A stretch of DNA of 14,686 nucleotides from an uncultured Ruminococcus sp. (GTDB lineage Bacteria; Bacillota; Clostridia; Oscillospirales; CAG-272), in the NCBI GenBank assembly GCA_902783755.1, contig CACZSC010000027.1, positions 1 through 14,686 on the forward strand. Direction: 5' to 3'. The translations under genes were made by a program, and so were the position numbers. Below, piece after piece: positions 8,701 to 14,686 of this stretch; the stretch's first letter is position 1; each line of letters starts with the position of its first letter. The notes under the pieces are model-generated. The model searched no databases. It saw nothing but the letters and a program-made list of their open reading frames with translations, and was not told the DNA's origin.

Positions 8701-9567
8701 GACGAGATTGCGCATACCTTCTCCCACACCAACGACGGGGACGGCATGCGGCTGTACAGATTCGCTTACTTGTTCAGATATGAGTTTGAGACGGAGGGCT
8801 CGGAAAGCTTCGTGCTTCCGGACGATCCGGATCTCATGGTCTTCGCGGCGGACGCCCACTTCGACTCCGCCTCTGTGACCGAAGCATACCCGGTATACGA
8901 CAGGGCCGAAAAGGCGCCCGAGACCCTCCACAGGCTGAAGATAGTCGACCTGGCCGGAAACGAGACCGAGATGACGCTTCAGGCAGGCGCGACCGTGCTC
9001 CTCAAGGCCACGGAACTGTATTCGGAGCCTTATCTGTTCGACGGATGGGACGGGGACTGCATAGCGGTCCGCAACGGTCCCTTCGCGATCATAAGGATGC
9101 CAGGAGAGGACACCACAGTCTTCTACCGCAGGAAAAGAGTGGGACACGACGTCCTTCTCAACAAGCCCGCGAAAGCCAGCCACGAGATCAGCGAGCTCGA
9201 GACCGCGGGAGTCGCGTTCAACGGCAACATCGAGCACAAGTGGTTCGCCCACAGGGAAGACGGGGAGCTCTGGCTGGAGGCCGACGCGGAAAAGGAAGTC
9301 ACCGTGGACAGGTGGTACATAATGCACGCGGGGATCCTTGAGTCCCTGCCCCAGAACGCAAGGGACTTCAGGCTGGAGTACAGGTCCTCCGAAGACGAAG
9401 AATGGAAGACGGCGGACAGAGTCGAGGGCAACGAGGACTCCGAGACATACCGCTCGTTCCCGCCGGTCACCGGAAGATACTTCAGGCTGTGGCTCGAGGT
9501 GCCCACCCAGGGCAGGTGGCCCTGGGCGAGAGTCTACATGATGCAGATATACGAAGCGGAGAAATAA
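5752..9567 (+). CDS. Large GH38 alpha-mannosidase with C-terminal discoidin-like domain
   Basis: A 1271-residue retaining, metal-dependent alpha-mannosidase without a signal peptide. The N-terminal catalytic domain shows metal ligands His14 and Asp16 in AHLDTQWLW, the probable nucleophile Asp127 in FLPDCFGF, and the third-ligand His366 in QFHDDLPGTS, which aligns with the HHDAITGT motif of Golgi mannosidase II. The helical bundle spans about 280-395. Beta-sandwich domains follow to about 860. Residues about 858-1035 match the C-terminal beta-sandwich seen in large bacterial GH38 enzymes (YRLGS, FVLPDDPDL). Residues about 1059-1128 resemble an InlB-type small beta repeat (YLFDGWDGD). Residues about 1131-1271 look like an F5/8 type C (CBM32-like) module (VTVDRWYIMH, GRYFRLWLE). 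At 1271 residues it is longer than typical bacterial GH38 proteins. GGAGG lies 11 nt upstream, a slightly long spacing. It is the last gene of the enzyme operon. Linkage preference is unknown. Confidence 0.9.
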   Translation: MDNRKKLYCVANAHLDTQWLWTIQDTIRDCVKNTLEKNFDLFAKYRYYHMNFEGAFRYKLAREYYPELYRKLREYIAEDRWSVAGSTVDAMDANVPSSEALMRQVLYGNGFFESEFGKKSCDIFLPDCFGFRYSLPSIARHMGLCGFSTQKLDWGVGSPLIHEDGTVTAPMPQNDVPEEKRIPQMDLGKWIGPDGNSVAVSLKEGTYVYNFNWNNDESPVGKREAILSLIDQNGKLTGIPRHSMYFGTGDYGGSCDEISAKMLDEAIDSNDTNLYEVISASTDQIFRDLTPEEYDSLPAYDGGLLIPHGSGSFTSRTINKRWNRKNELLADSAERASVMASLLAGAAYPREKLNAAWEKFLWHQFHDDLPGTSIPAAYIFTHNDYAISLNMFASELRNAVGEISGSYLDTSVTGTPVVVYNPLSYGRRDIVRAELELRKPWARVFSPEGTEVPAQVSREGGRTAVIFAADTPAVSCSVYDIRESDEPCPLRTSLKVTERTLENGRYRVTIDENGDIGSILDLADGGRELLRAPCGLETGPDSSTDWPSWELVWTDSLKPAVPVRGDVRVEIAENGPAEIALRITKTLNKSSFEQTVRLWEGGNRIDVDCRAEWYETASNLRAVFPLAVSNPEAEFDLGLGAAKSGNTDSFPYYQHVVHQWADLTAEDGSYGVSVFNDCKYGMDKPDDSTLRLTLIHTPLAPFSDVACQNYQDMGTNIFSYSIMGHRGPRTGVTTREAAQLNQKPLAYFTEKHPGKAPVFSLASVSDDAAVIRCIKKEEKGSRIIVRIQETTGKPVSGLRISFAPEILSAAETNGYEEEPVPAVFTPHEIVTDLGRYQVRTFAVELKAAEAVRRPAAVPLELDYTDRVTTRLDPGTGRPVPEDACISEGISIPEELWQTVIESSGTKYRLGSPDGPNMLPAKGQKIRLPAGTKKVSVLAASRNGDREFTFGTDKGTVRRTVRDYKENVGSWVLVPKSTVMELKKDEIAHTFSHTNDGDGMRLYRFAYLFRYEFETEGSESFVLPDDPDLMVFAADAHFDSASVTEAYPVYDRAEKAPETLHRLKIVDLAGNETEMTLQAGATVLLKATELYSEPYLFDGWDGDCIAVRNGPFAIIRMPGEDTTVFYRRKRVGHDVLLNKPAKASHEISELETAGVAFNGNIEHKWFAHREDGELWLEADAEKEVTVDRWYIMHAGILESLPQNARDFRLEYRSSEDEEWKTADRVEGNEDSETYRSFPPVTGRYFRLWLEVPTQGRWPWARVYMMQIYEAEK

Positions 9568-9579
9568 CGGATCAGGGAT

Positions 9580-9604
9580 CGGGCGGCCACACCGCCCGTT
9601 TCCT
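9580..9604 (+). terminator. Rho-independent terminator of the enzyme operon
   Basis: A 7-bp GC stem (9580-9586 pairing with 9592-9598, CGGGCGG/CCGCCCG) with a 5-nt loop is followed by TTTCCTT. It starts 13 nt after the GH38 stop codon. The U-tract is interrupted, so termination may be partial. Confidence 0.75.
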
Positions 9605-9625
9605 TATCCCCGGCACGGGAAAATA

Positions 9626-9654
9626 TCGACATGTATTTACCTGTGTGATATAAT
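9626..9654 (+). promoter_or_regulatory. Sigma-A promoter of the importer operon, extended -10
   Basis: TCGACA (9626-9631, 5/6 match to TTGACA) and TATAAT (9649-9654) are separated by 17 nt, with TG one base ahead of the -10. The start of translation is 36 nt downstream. A 5-bp dyad AAATA/TATTT overlaps the -35 at about 9621-9638 and might be an operator, though it is short. Confidence 0.82.
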
Positions 9655-9690
9655 TAGGAAAAGAAAAGTCAAAGCGGAAGGACAAAATGT

Positions 9691-10581
9691 ATGGAAAAAC
9701 GGAACGGCAAGGCCTGGCTCTATCTTTTGCCGGCGATCCTATTCTTTTCGTTCTTTATGGTCTATCCCCTGGTGGATGTGTTCATCTACTCCTTTGAGGA
9801 GGGATACAACTCAGCCTCCCAGACCTCTTTCGGCATCGGCCTGTACAACTACCAGTACATCCTGAGGGATCCGTATTTCATCCAGGCCCTCAAGAACACC
9901 TTCATACTGGTCATAATCACGGTGCCCCTGTCGACGGGACTCGCTCTCCTCATTTCCCTCGGGCTCAGTTCGATACAGAAACTGAGGAAGCTGTTCCAGA
10001 CCGTATACTTCCTGCCCTACGTGACCAACACACTGGCCGTGGGCCTCGTCTTCATGATCCTCTTCCGGAAGACCGCCTACTCCGACGGCATGATAAACGT
10101 GCTCATAAACCTGTTCGGCGGCCAGTCCGTGGACTTCATCGACGGGCCCTACTGGGCGAAGATGATGGTGCTGTGCATATACACCATATGGATAGTGCTC
10201 CCGTTCAAGATCCTGATCCTCACCAGCGCCCTGGCCTCAGTGAAGCAGGACTATTACGACTCGGCCAGGATCGACGGCACCTCGAAGCTCAGGACATTCG
10301 GAAGGATCACCCTTCCGATGATATCCCCCATGCTGTTCTATCTCGTGATCACCGGCTTCATAGGCGCCTTCAAGGCCTACAGCGACGCGGTGGCGCTCTT
10401 CGGGACCGACCTGAACGCCGCAGAGATGAACACCATCGTGGGCTACATATATGACATGCTCTACGGCGACAGCGGCGGATACCCGTCCTACGCCTCCGCC
10501 GCAGCCATCATACTCCTCGTGATCGTGCTGACCATAACAGTCATCAACCTGCTGGTCAGCAGGAAACACGTTCACTACTGA
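9691..10581 (+). CDS. Sugar ABC transporter permease, MalF/UgpA/LplB type
   Basis: A 296-residue integral membrane protein with about six hydrophobic helices (near residues 10-30, 68-92, 105-125, 152-175, 210-230 and 268-290). The cytoplasmic EAA loop that docks the ATPase is seen at about residues 190-210, SARIDGTS then GRITLPM, with the invariant Gly and LP. It would form the membrane channel with the product of the next gene and import a carbohydrate. The ATG at 9691 has GGAAGG 9 nt upstream; the overlapping ATG at 9687 is in another frame. It is the first gene of the importer operon, 123 bp after the GH38 gene. The next gene follows after 13 bp. The substrate is inferred only from the neighbouring mannosidases. 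Confidence 0.9.
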   Translation: MEKRNGKAWLYLLPAILFFSFFMVYPLVDVFIYSFEEGYNSASQTSFGIGLYNYQYILRDPYFIQALKNTFILVIITVPLSTGLALLISLGLSSIQKLRKLFQTVYFLPYVTNTLAVGLVFMILFRKTAYSDGMINVLINLFGGQSVDFIDGPYWAKMMVLCIYTIWIVLPFKILILTSALASVKQDYYDSARIDGTSKLRTFGRITLPMISPMLFYLVITGFIGAFKAYSDAVALFGTDLNAAEMNTIVGYIYDMLYGDSGGYPSYASAAAIILLVIVLTITVINLLVSRKHVHY

Positions 10582-10594
10582 GGAGGGCGCGGAA

Positions 10595-11470
10595 ATGACG
10601 AATACACAGGAATTCAGTTCCGTTGAAAAGAAGGCCCGGACGAAAAAGATCATCGGGAAGGTGCTGGTGTACGCCCTTCTCGTCATATGGGCCCTTTGCG
10701 TGCTCTTCCCCTTCTACTGGATGATCCTCACCTCGGTGAAGAGCTACGCCACGTACAACTCCGAATACATACCGAAATTCATAACTCTGACGCCGACGCT
10801 GCAGAACTACGCGGATGCCTTCAGCAGCGTCCCCCTGGCGAGATATTTCCTCAACACCATCATATATACGGTCGTCACCACCGGCATAATGGTAGTGGTG
10901 ACGGTGCCTGCGGCATTCGCCTTCGCGAGGATGAACTTCAGGGGAAAGAACCTGCTGTTCACCCTGTTCCTCGCCCTGATGATGATACCGAACGAGCTGG
11001 TCATCATAACGAACTTCACGACCATAACGAACCTGGGACTGAGGAACTCGTTCCCCGGTCTTATCCTCCCATCCGTCATGTCGGTGTTCTACATATACCT
11101 GCTGAAGGAAAACTTCGCCCAGGTACCGGATGAACTGTATTACGCGGCGAAGGTCGACGGCACGTCGGACTTCAAGTATCTGATGAAAGTCATGCTGCCC
11201 ATATGCAAGCCCACCGTGGTGACTATCCTGATACTCAAGGTCATCGAATGCTGGAACTCCTATGTGTGGCCCCGCCTCATCACGGATGACCAGATGTATT
11301 TCCTGGTCTCAAACGGCATCCAGGAGATCCGGGAGAACGGCTTCGGGCGGGAGAACGTCCCGGCCATGATGGCCGCAGTGGTGGTCATATCCGTCCCCCT
11401 GATCGTACTGTTCATCCTGTTCAGGAACAAGATAATGGAGGGCGTTGCGAGAGGAGGCACTAAGGGATGA
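10595..11470 (+). CDS. Sugar ABC transporter permease, MalG/UgpE/AraQ type
   Basis: A 291-residue partner permease. A hydrophilic N-terminus of about 25 residues leads into the first helix (ALLVIWALCVLFPFYWMIL), followed by an extracytoplasmic segment typical of MalG-type subunits (ITLTPTLQNYADAF). The EAA loop is at about residues 183-203, YAAKVDGTS then KVMLPICKP, with Gly189 in the conserved place. The ribosome site AGGAGG (10581-10586) overlaps the stop codon of the previous permease, a sign of translational coupling. The stop overlaps the start of the binding-protein gene by 4 bp (ATGA). With the previous gene it should form the heterodimeric channel. The ATPase must be encoded elsewhere, as with shared MsmX/MsmK-type ATPases in Bacillota. 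Confidence 0.9.
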   Translation: MTNTQEFSSVEKKARTKKIIGKVLVYALLVIWALCVLFPFYWMILTSVKSYATYNSEYIPKFITLTPTLQNYADAFSSVPLARYFLNTIIYTVVTTGIMVVVTVPAAFAFARMNFRGKNLLFTLFLALMMIPNELVIITNFTTITNLGLRNSFPGLILPSVMSVFYIYLLKENFAQVPDELYYAAKVDGTSDFKYLMKVMLPICKPTVVTILILKVIECWNSYVWPRLITDDQMYFLVSNGIQEIRENGFGRENVPAMMAAVVVISVPLIVLFILFRNKIMEGVARGGTKG

Positions 11471-13098
11471 AGAGACTCATCGGGCTTTCCCTCGCCATAC
11501 TTATGATCCTTCCGCTCCTTTCGGGATGCCACGGATCCTCCGGCCGGTCCGCCTTCCAGGTCCCCGGGGAATTCGACGAGACGAAGACATACGAGATCAC
11601 GTTCTGGTCCAAGAACGACAACAACCAGACCCAGAGAGACATCTACAAAAAGGCCATCGCTGATTTTCAGGCGATCTATCCGAACATAAAGGTCACCCTG
11701 AAGCCCTATACCGACTACGGCAGCATATACAATGACGTCATAACCAACATAGCCACGAACACCACCCCCAACGTGTGCATAACGTATCCCGACCACATCG
11801 CCACATACATGCAGGGGGACAACGTGGTAGTGAACCTGGACAGCATGCTCTCCGACCCGGACTACGGTCTCGGCGGCTCGAAGATAAAGTTCGACGCCCC
11901 TTCGAAGGACGAGATCGTGGACAAGTTCCTTTCCGAGTGCTACCTCGACGGCAGCTGCTACGCGCTCCCCTTCATGAGGTCCACGGAGGCCTGCTACATA
12001 AACCGGCAGATGGTCGAGAAACTCGGCTATGAGATCCCCGACGTCCTGACCTGGGACTACATATGGGAAGCTTCCGACAGGGCCATGGAAAAGGACAGCG
12101 AGGGGAACTACCTGGTCAACGGCCAGAAAGTGCTGATCCCCTTCATCTACAAGTCCACGGACAACATGATGATATCCATGCTCCGGCAGAAGGACGCGGG
12201 CTACTCCAAGTCGAACGGGGAGATACTGATCTTCAACGATACCACACGGGAGATACTCCTCGAGATATCGAAGCACGCAGTAAAAAAGGAAGGAGACCGC
12301 AACGGGGCCTTCTCCACCTTCAAGATCTCGAGCTACCCGGGCAACTTCCTCAACGCCGGCCAGTGCATCTTCGCCATAGACTCCACCGCCGGCGCCACCT
12401 GGATGGGCTCCGGGGCCCCCAACCTCGACATACACAAATCCGATGTCATCGAGTTCGACACCGTGGTCCGGCCCATCCCCCAGTACGACACCGCAAACCC
12501 CCGGATGATATCCCAGGGGCCTTCGGTCTGCATATTCAACAAGGAGGACCCCCAGGAGGTGCTGGCCTCATGGATCTTCGTCCAGTTCCTGCTGACGAAC
12601 GACGTGCAGCTCTCATATTCCGGCACTGAGGGCTATATCCCCGTGACCACGAAAGCTCTTGACTCGGAGGAATTCAGGGATTATCTCTCAAAGAGCGGCC
12701 AGGACGAGGACCACTACCAGGTGGTGATCGACGCGAAGCGCCTGCTCATGGACAATATCAACAATACATTCGTCACTCCCGTGTTCAACGGTTCCACTTC
12801 CCTTCGCGACGCGGCAGGCCAGCTCATTGAGGAGGTCACGAAGGACATGAGAAGGACAAAGAAATACATGGCCCAGGGCTCGGTCGACGACGAATACCTG
12901 ACGGAGCTCTTCTCGAAGATCACCGCCCTGTACCGGCTCGACCAGATCGAGACCGGTTCCGGAGGCGGGAAGGCCGAGCTGGGCCCGCTGCCCGCCGCCT
13001 CGGTCATTCTCCTCTCGGCGCTTGCCGCCGTATGGCTCGGTATTGGCACTTATGTATCAATTCAGCGCATCAAAGAGAAGAAAAAAAGTACGGATTAA
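11467..13098 (+). CDS. Solute-binding lipoprotein with extra C-terminal membrane helix
   Basis: A 543-residue binding protein of the importer. A lipoprotein signal peptide ends in lipobox LLSGC, with Cys21 as the lipidation site. The mature part opens with ITFWSKNDN and FQAIYPNIKVTLKPY, the classic N-lobe start of family 1 sugar-binding proteins, and PNVCITYPDH follows. MRSTEACYINRQMVEKLGY near residue 175 is the usual crossover into the second lobe. Unusually, residues about 509-530 (ASVILLSALAAVWLGIGTY) form a hydrophobic helix followed by a Lys/Arg-rich tail, RIKEKKK. After a Gly-rich linker near 500, this would be a second anchor with its tail in the cytoplasm. The gene overlaps the permease by 4 bp and has AGGAGG 9 nt upstream. 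No hairpin follows its stop; the next promoter begins 2 bp later. Ligand unknown; a manno-oligosaccharide is inferred from context. Confidence 0.88.
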   Translation: MKRLIGLSLAILMILPLLSGCHGSSGRSAFQVPGEFDETKTYEITFWSKNDNNQTQRDIYKKAIADFQAIYPNIKVTLKPYTDYGSIYNDVITNIATNTTPNVCITYPDHIATYMQGDNVVVNLDSMLSDPDYGLGGSKIKFDAPSKDEIVDKFLSECYLDGSCYALPFMRSTEACYINRQMVEKLGYEIPDVLTWDYIWEASDRAMEKDSEGNYLVNGQKVLIPFIYKSTDNMMISMLRQKDAGYSKSNGEILIFNDTTREILLEISKHAVKKEGDRNGAFSTFKISSYPGNFLNAGQCIFAIDSTAGATWMGSGAPNLDIHKSDVIEFDTVVRPIPQYDTANPRMISQGPSVCIFNKEDPQEVLASWIFVQFLLTNDVQLSYSGTEGYIPVTTKALDSEEFRDYLSKSGQDEDHYQVVIDAKRLLMDNINNTFVTPVFNGSTSLRDAAGQLIEEVTKDMRRTKKYMAQGSVDDEYLTELFSKITALYRLDQIETGSGGGKAELGPLPAASVILLSALAAVWLGIGTYVSIQRIKEKKKSTD

Positions 13099-13100
13099 CA

Positions 13101-13128
13101 TTGACTTAAAATCTAAAAGTCGTATAAT
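13101..13128 (+). promoter_or_regulatory. Sigma-A promoter of the tandem-repeat lipoprotein gene
   Basis: TTGACT (13101-13106) and TATAAT (13123-13128) are 16 nt apart. This is the best -35 box in the window, next to a perfect -10, so strong expression is likely. The -35 starts 2 bp after the stop codon of the binding-protein gene. The predicted leader to the ATG at 13191 is about 55 nt and AT-rich. Confidence 0.85.
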
Positions 13129-13176
13129 TTAGGTTGAGCGGTGAACTCATATCTAAAATTTATGATATTTTTTCTC

Positions 13177-13184
13177 AAAGGAGA
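13177..13184 (+). promoter_or_regulatory. Ribosome binding site deciding the start at 13191
   Basis: AAAGGAGA lies 6 nt before the ATG at 13191. The in-frame ATG at 13134 lies within a few bases of the -10 box, so it cannot be the main start. Confidence 0.85.
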
Positions 13185-13190
13185 ATTGAA

Positions 13191-14558
13191 ATGAAAAAGA
13201 TTATTGCTGTTTTTTTGGTCATGATCCTCGCGTTCACTTTCGTGGCGTGCAACCAGAACAAGCCCCAGGAAAGCAATGACACGGATCCCGTTGTCGACAC
13301 CAGCGAGAACCCCGGCACAGACACAGAGGACACCACCCCTGTCGAGCCCGATGTCAAAGTCATGACATACGCGGAATATGCCGCGGCAGCGCTTGACGAA
13401 AAAGTCACCGTCGAGACCTACGTCCAGGCAAAGCAGTCCTGGTGGAACGACCAGGCCACGCTGTACACCCAGGACGAGGACGGCGCATATTTCATCTACA
13501 ATGTCAAATGCTCCGAGGAAGACTATGCCAAACTCACTCCCGGCACCAAGATCAGAGTAAGCGGCGTGAAGTCCGAATGGTCCGGTGAGGTCGAGATCGT
13601 CGACGGCACTTTCGAGATCATCGAAGGCAGCTTCGTAGCTGAACCCGTGGATGCGACCGCATGGCTCGGGACCGAAGAGCTCATCAAGCACCAGAACGAG
13701 CTGGCCTCCTTCACCGGCATGACCGTCGAGTCCATTTCCTTCAAGAACGGCGAACCCGGCGACGACATCTATGTCGCTCTCTCCAAGGACGGCGCTGAAT
13801 ACAACTTCTGCGTGGAGTTCTACCTCACGAACACAGAGACCGAAGTCTACCAGACCGTCTCCGCCCTGAAGTCCGGCGATGTGGTCGACATCGAAGGATT
13901 CCTTTACTGGTACAACGACGTCAACACCCATATCACCAAAGTGACCGTCACGTCTTCCGTGATGTCCCATGAGGAATATGTCGCGGCTGCCATCGATGAC
14001 GCCGTGACCGTCGAGACCTATGTCCAGGCCACACAGTCCTGGTGGAACGACCAGATCACGATCTACGCCCAGTCCGAGGACGGCGCGTACTTCATCTACA
14101 ACGCACACTGCTCCGAAGAGGACGCTGCGAAGCTCGTGCCCGGCACCAAGATCAGAGTTTCCGGATTCAAGTCCGAGTGGGCGGGAGAAGTCGAGATCAC
14201 CGAGGCTGACCTCGTGATCCTCGAAGGCAGCTACATCGCTGAGCCCGTGGACGCAACGGCATGGCTCGGAACAGACGAGCTCGAGGCCCATCAGAACGAG
14301 AAGGTCGCCTTCTCCGGACTCACGGTCGCGTCTGTCTCCTTCAAGAACGGCGAACCCGGTGACGACATCTATGTGGATTTCACCCTGAACGGAGAGACCT
14401 ACAGCTTCTGCGTGGAGTACTACCTCACCAACACCGAGACGGAAGTCTACAAGACGGTATCCGAACTCAAGGAAGGTGACGTTGTTGACGTTGAGGGATT
14501 CCTCTACTGGTACAACGGCGTGAACACCCACATCACAAAAGTCACGCCGGCTCCCTGA
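13191..14558 (+). CDS. Lipoprotein made of an in-register 200-residue tandem duplication, OB-fold-like
   Basis: A 455-residue lipoprotein of unknown function. The signal peptide MKKIIAVFLVMILAFTFVAC gives Cys20 as the lipidation site. Residues about 21-55 are a Thr/Asp/Glu/Pro linker. Residues 57-256 and 257-455 are two copies of the same unit, aligned without a single gap and about 73% identical by hand count. Each copy has two halves with a similar pattern: small beta strands, then L..G..V.V.G....W.....I. In the first half this reads LTPGTKIRVSGVKSEW and in the second LKSGDVVDIEGFLYWY. The pattern suggests an OB-fold-like barrel, giving perhaps four barrels in total; this is inferred, not recognised. 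QSWWNDQ and CSEED are conserved in both copies. The gene has its own strong promoter and terminator, which suggests a monocistronic, abundant surface protein. It lies directly after the importer operon. Binding of a ligand or the envelope is possible, but no function is assigned. Confidence 0.88.
   Translation: MKKIIAVFLVMILAFTFVACNQNKPQESNDTDPVVDTSENPGTDTEDTTPVEPDVKVMTYAEYAAAALDEKVTVETYVQAKQSWWNDQATLYTQDEDGAYFIYNVKCSEEDYAKLTPGTKIRVSGVKSEWSGEVEIVDGTFEIIEGSFVAEPVDATAWLGTEELIKHQNELASFTGMTVESISFKNGEPGDDIYVALSKDGAEYNFCVEFYLTNTETEVYQTVSALKSGDVVDIEGFLYWYNDVNTHITKVTVTSSVMSHEEYVAAAIDDAVTVETYVQATQSWWNDQITIYAQSEDGAYFIYNAHCSEEDAAKLVPGTKIRVSGFKSEWAGEVEITEADLVILEGSYIAEPVDATAWLGTDELEAHQNEKVAFSGLTVASVSFKNGEPGDDIYVDFTLNGETYSFCVEYYLTNTETEVYKTVSELKEGDVVDVEGFLYWYNGVNTHITKVTPAP
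13359..14555 (+). repeat. Two direct repeats of 600 bp inside the lipoprotein gene
   Basis: Copy 1 covers 13359-13958 and copy 2 covers 13959-14555, one codon shorter. Matching motifs are exactly 600 bp apart, for example GGTGGAACGACCAG at 13441 and 14041, and TCAAGAACGGCGAACCCGG at 13741 and 14341. Many differences fall at third codon positions, so the copies have diverged under selection at the protein level. Confidence 0.95.
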
Positions 14559-14584
14559 ACACAGCATACACACGTACAATAACA

Positions 14585-14617
14585 TGAGGACGGGCATCTG
14601 CCCGTCCTCAGCTTTTT
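14585..14617 (+). terminator. Strong Rho-independent terminator after the lipoprotein gene
   Basis: A perfect 11-bp stem (TGAGGACGGGC at 14585-14595 pairing with 14600-14610) with an ATCT loop is followed by GC and TTTTT. It starts 26 bp after the stop codon. On the opposite strand the tail is only TGTTATTGT, so it would work less well for the converging gene. Confidence 0.93.
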
Positions 14618-14627
14618 ATTCGTTTTT

Positions 14628-14686
14628 TCAGACGGTCCGGTTACCGCCGACATATACCGCCTTTATATCTATATCGCCGTCAAACA
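14628..14686 (-). CDS. C-terminal end of a leftward gene, NagA/amidohydrolase-like tail
   Basis: The minus strand from the right edge reads 18 sense codons and then TGA at 14630-14628. The peptide ends FDGDIDIKAVYVGGNRTV. The pattern FD.D..I..VYV.G resembles the last beta strand of amidohydrolases such as N-acetylglucosamine-6-phosphate deacetylase (NagA), which close with a strand of the type KAVYVNGK. Only 18 residues are visible, so coding status is likely and the family is a guess. It converges on the lipoprotein gene with the terminator between them. If it is NagA, it would fit GlcNAc release from an N-glycan core. Confidence 0.45.
   Translation of the reverse strand, partial: FDGDIDIKAVYVGGNRTV

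Noticed and set aside
9687..9690. ATG at 9687, upstream of the first permease
   Set aside because: It is in a different frame from the permease and does not lead to a recognisable protein.
13113..14597. Open frame of 494 codons opposite the repeat lipoprotein
   Set aside because: It only mirrors the duplication of the sense gene, runs through the terminator and promoter, and shows no signal or domain.
1..14686. CRISPR arrays, tRNA or rRNA genes, insertion sequences, phage genes
   Set aside because: I saw no short spaced repeats, cloverleaf-like sequence, transposase motif or terminal inverted repeats. The only large repeat is the one inside the lipoprotein gene.

Overview
The window looks like a chromosomal segment from a fairly GC-rich anaerobic gut or rumen-type Clostridia bacterium (Bacillota). 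The evidence is indirect. It has AGGAGG-type ribosome binding sites, sigma-A promoters with TATAAT boxes, three lipobox lipoproteins, a surface protein whose C-terminus begins like an S-layer-homology (SLH) repeat, and sugar ABC importer parts without their own ATPase. There is no taxonomic marker, so the family is inference.

Layout, left to right. (1) A leftward unit, 1-2531: an orphan solute-binding lipoprotein followed by a secreted protein with a CBM9-like domain, an acidic Thr/Glu linker and the start of an SLH-like repeat, cut by the left edge. (2) A 169-bp divergent intergenic region (2532-2700) with an extended -10 promoter to the right and a perfect 12-bp palindrome in the leftward promoter zone. 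(3) A rightward enzyme operon, 2701-9567: an alpha/beta-hydrolase esterase, a clan GH-A glycosidase (GH5-like, possibly the GH5_18 beta-mannosidase type) and a 1271-residue GH38 alpha-mannosidase, closed by a hairpin terminator at 9580-9604. (4) A rightward importer operon, 9691-13098: two MalF/MalG-type permeases and a solute-binding lipoprotein that also has a C-terminal membrane helix. (5) A single lipoprotein gene, 13191-14558, with its own promoter and a very strong terminator. It is built from an in-register 200-codon tandem duplication. (6) The last 18 codons of a leftward gene with a NagA/amidohydrolase-like tail at the right edge.

Proposed logic (inference): the importer brings a manno-oligosaccharide into the cytoplasm. 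The three enzymes lack signal peptides, so they would act inside: the esterase removes an acyl group, GH38 removes alpha-mannose and the GH-A enzyme cleaves the beta-linkage. The GH38 plus GH5_18 pairing is known from bifidobacterial N-glycan utilisation, so a high-mannose N-glycan core is a reasonable substrate guess. Acetylated mannan is an alternative. The enzyme and importer operons share the same 11-bp promoter core (TGTGATATAAT), which fits joint expression. No regulator, ATPase or endoglycosidase is in the window.
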